DNA of 5,577 nt from Actinomycetes bacterium (GTDB lineage: Bacteria > Actinomycetota > Thermoleophilia > Gaiellales > Gaiellaceae). The notes under the pieces are model-generated. The model did no database searches. It saw nothing but the letters and a program-made list of their open reading frames with translations, and had not been told where the DNA came from. Position numbers and translations under genes: made by a program. Where the stretch lies: the NCBI GenBank assembly GCA_030624785.1, contig JAUXJK010000156.1:1-5577 (forward strand), in the 5' to 3' direction. Position 1 is the first letter of the stretch, and each line of letters begins with the position of its first letter. Shown in pieces: positions 5,029 to 5,577 of the stretch.

Positions 5029-5577
5029 GCTTTCGTTCAAGGCTCGCGCTTGCATCGGCCGTGGCCGTCGCTGTTGCGATTGTCGTTGCGTCTGTTCTCG
5101 CGTATTTTCTGGTTCGCTCTGAGCTTCGTTCCGAGATCGATCGAGGGCTTCAAGAGCGTGTAGAGCTGGTCGCCGGTGCTCCCGTGCAGGCGCTCGCCGA
5201 GGAGGCTCGCGATCGGGATGGCCCACGAGGCCGCCGTCGGTTCGGACGAGGGCCGCTGCGTGGAATTCCGGCGCCCCGTCTCGGGGGAGCAGGAGGTGTC
5301 GTCCAGGTGGTCACGGAGGACGGCGCTGTTTTCGGCTCCGCCACCGATCTCTCTGGAGACGGCGAGATCGGTGACACGTCGTCCGATGAGAACAGCGAGG
5401 CACTCCCGGTCTCGCAACGGACCCTGAGCGTCGCGAGCGGCCGCTCACGGGCGTTCTTCGAGGACGTGGACGTAGACGGGACACCTGTACGCCTGCTGAC
5501 GGTGCCGATCGAAGACGGTTTCGCGCTCCAGGTCGGTCGTCCGCTTGATGAGGTCAGCGACGTCCTGGATCGCCTCC
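5025..5577 (+). CDS. Sensor histidine kinase, N-terminal sensor part (cut by right window edge)
   Basis: The frame opens at the ATG within the ATGA overlap with the response regulator and stays open for 184 residues to the window edge. It begins MSFRSRLALASAVAVAVAIVVASVL: a short basic cytoplasmic start, then one membrane helix (about 8-30), then a charged segment RSELRSEIDRGLQERVE that looks helical. The remaining part (about 50-184) should be extracytoplasmic. It contains an Arg/Gly-rich stretch (62-91), a beta-like segment GGVVQVVTEDGAVFGSA (90-106), an acidic stretch (108-125), and VRLLTVPIEDGFALQVGRPLDEVSDVLDRL leading to where the second helix should start. This layout matches MprB-like actinobacterial kinases, in which the sensor domain is followed by a second helix, HAMP, HisKA and HATPase domains. 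Those parts are not in the window, so kinase identity rests on N-terminal pattern and operon position. It should phosphorylate D54 of the neighbouring regulator. Confidence 0.88.
   Translation, partial: MSFRSRLALASAVAVAVAIVVASVLAYFLVRSELRSEIDRGLQERVELVAGAPVQALAEEARDRDGPRGRRRFGRGPLRGIPAPRLGGAGGVVQVVTEDGAVFGSATDLSGDGEIGDTSSDENSEALPVSQRTLSVASGRSRAFFEDVDVDGTPVRLLTVPIEDGFALQVGRPLDEVSDVLDRL

Noticed and set aside
5037..5417. Minus-strand frame opposite the sensor kinase
   Set aside because: The plus-strand frame starts at an ATGA overlap with the regulator and shows a membrane helix and sensor pattern; the minus-strand product shows nothing recognisable.
1..5577. tRNA, rRNA, CRISPR array, IS element or att site
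   Set aside because: I looked for cloverleaf-like arms, regularly spaced long repeats, terminal inverted repeats and transposase motifs and saw none. Only short repeats of 6-11 bp are present.

Overview
This window looks like ordinary chromosome from a high-GC actinobacterium. The FtsH sequence (HEMGH zinc motif, then DPVHKISIISRGQALG) and the mix of F420-type oxidoreductase, actinobacterial CcdA variant and MprAB-like two-component pair remind me most of Thermoleophilia (Solirubrobacterales relatives). That placement is recall-based inference, not a search result. I see no mobile element, CRISPR array, rRNA or tRNA.

Layout from left to right. Bases 1-252 (minus strand) hold the N-terminal 84 residues of a CcdA/DsbD-family membrane thiol-disulfide transporter that runs off the left edge. 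A 281-bp intergenic region (253-533) separates it from a divergent PAP2-family membrane phosphatase (534-1100, plus). Thirty-four bases later comes a luciferase-like (LLM/F420-type) oxidoreductase (1135-2130, plus), whose start sits just behind a TANNNT hexamer, as in leaderless actinobacterial transcripts. This gene converges on ftsH (2214-4205, minus), and a strong hairpin (2157-2187) lies in the 83-bp gap between them. ftsH is complete, with two membrane helices, an AAA+ module and a zinc protease domain. Divergent from ftsH is an OmpR-family response regulator (4336-5028, plus), overlapping by ATGA a sensor histidine kinase (5025 onward) that is cut by the right edge before its second membrane helix and catalytic core.

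Functional picture. Four of the six genes encode membrane or envelope proteins: CcdA, the PAP2 phosphatase, FtsH and the sensor kinase. The response regulator makes five with an envelope link. The FtsH and two-component genes share a 130-bp divergent control region. It contains a helically phased set of 11-bp repeats, the clearest copies being CTCTCAG and CTCTTAG, which resemble tandem OmpR-family half-sites. A reasonable inference is that the two-component system regulates itself and perhaps ftsH in response to envelope stress. Nothing in the window amounts to a demonstrably new system. The phased repeat array and the gene pairing around it are the observations most worth testing.
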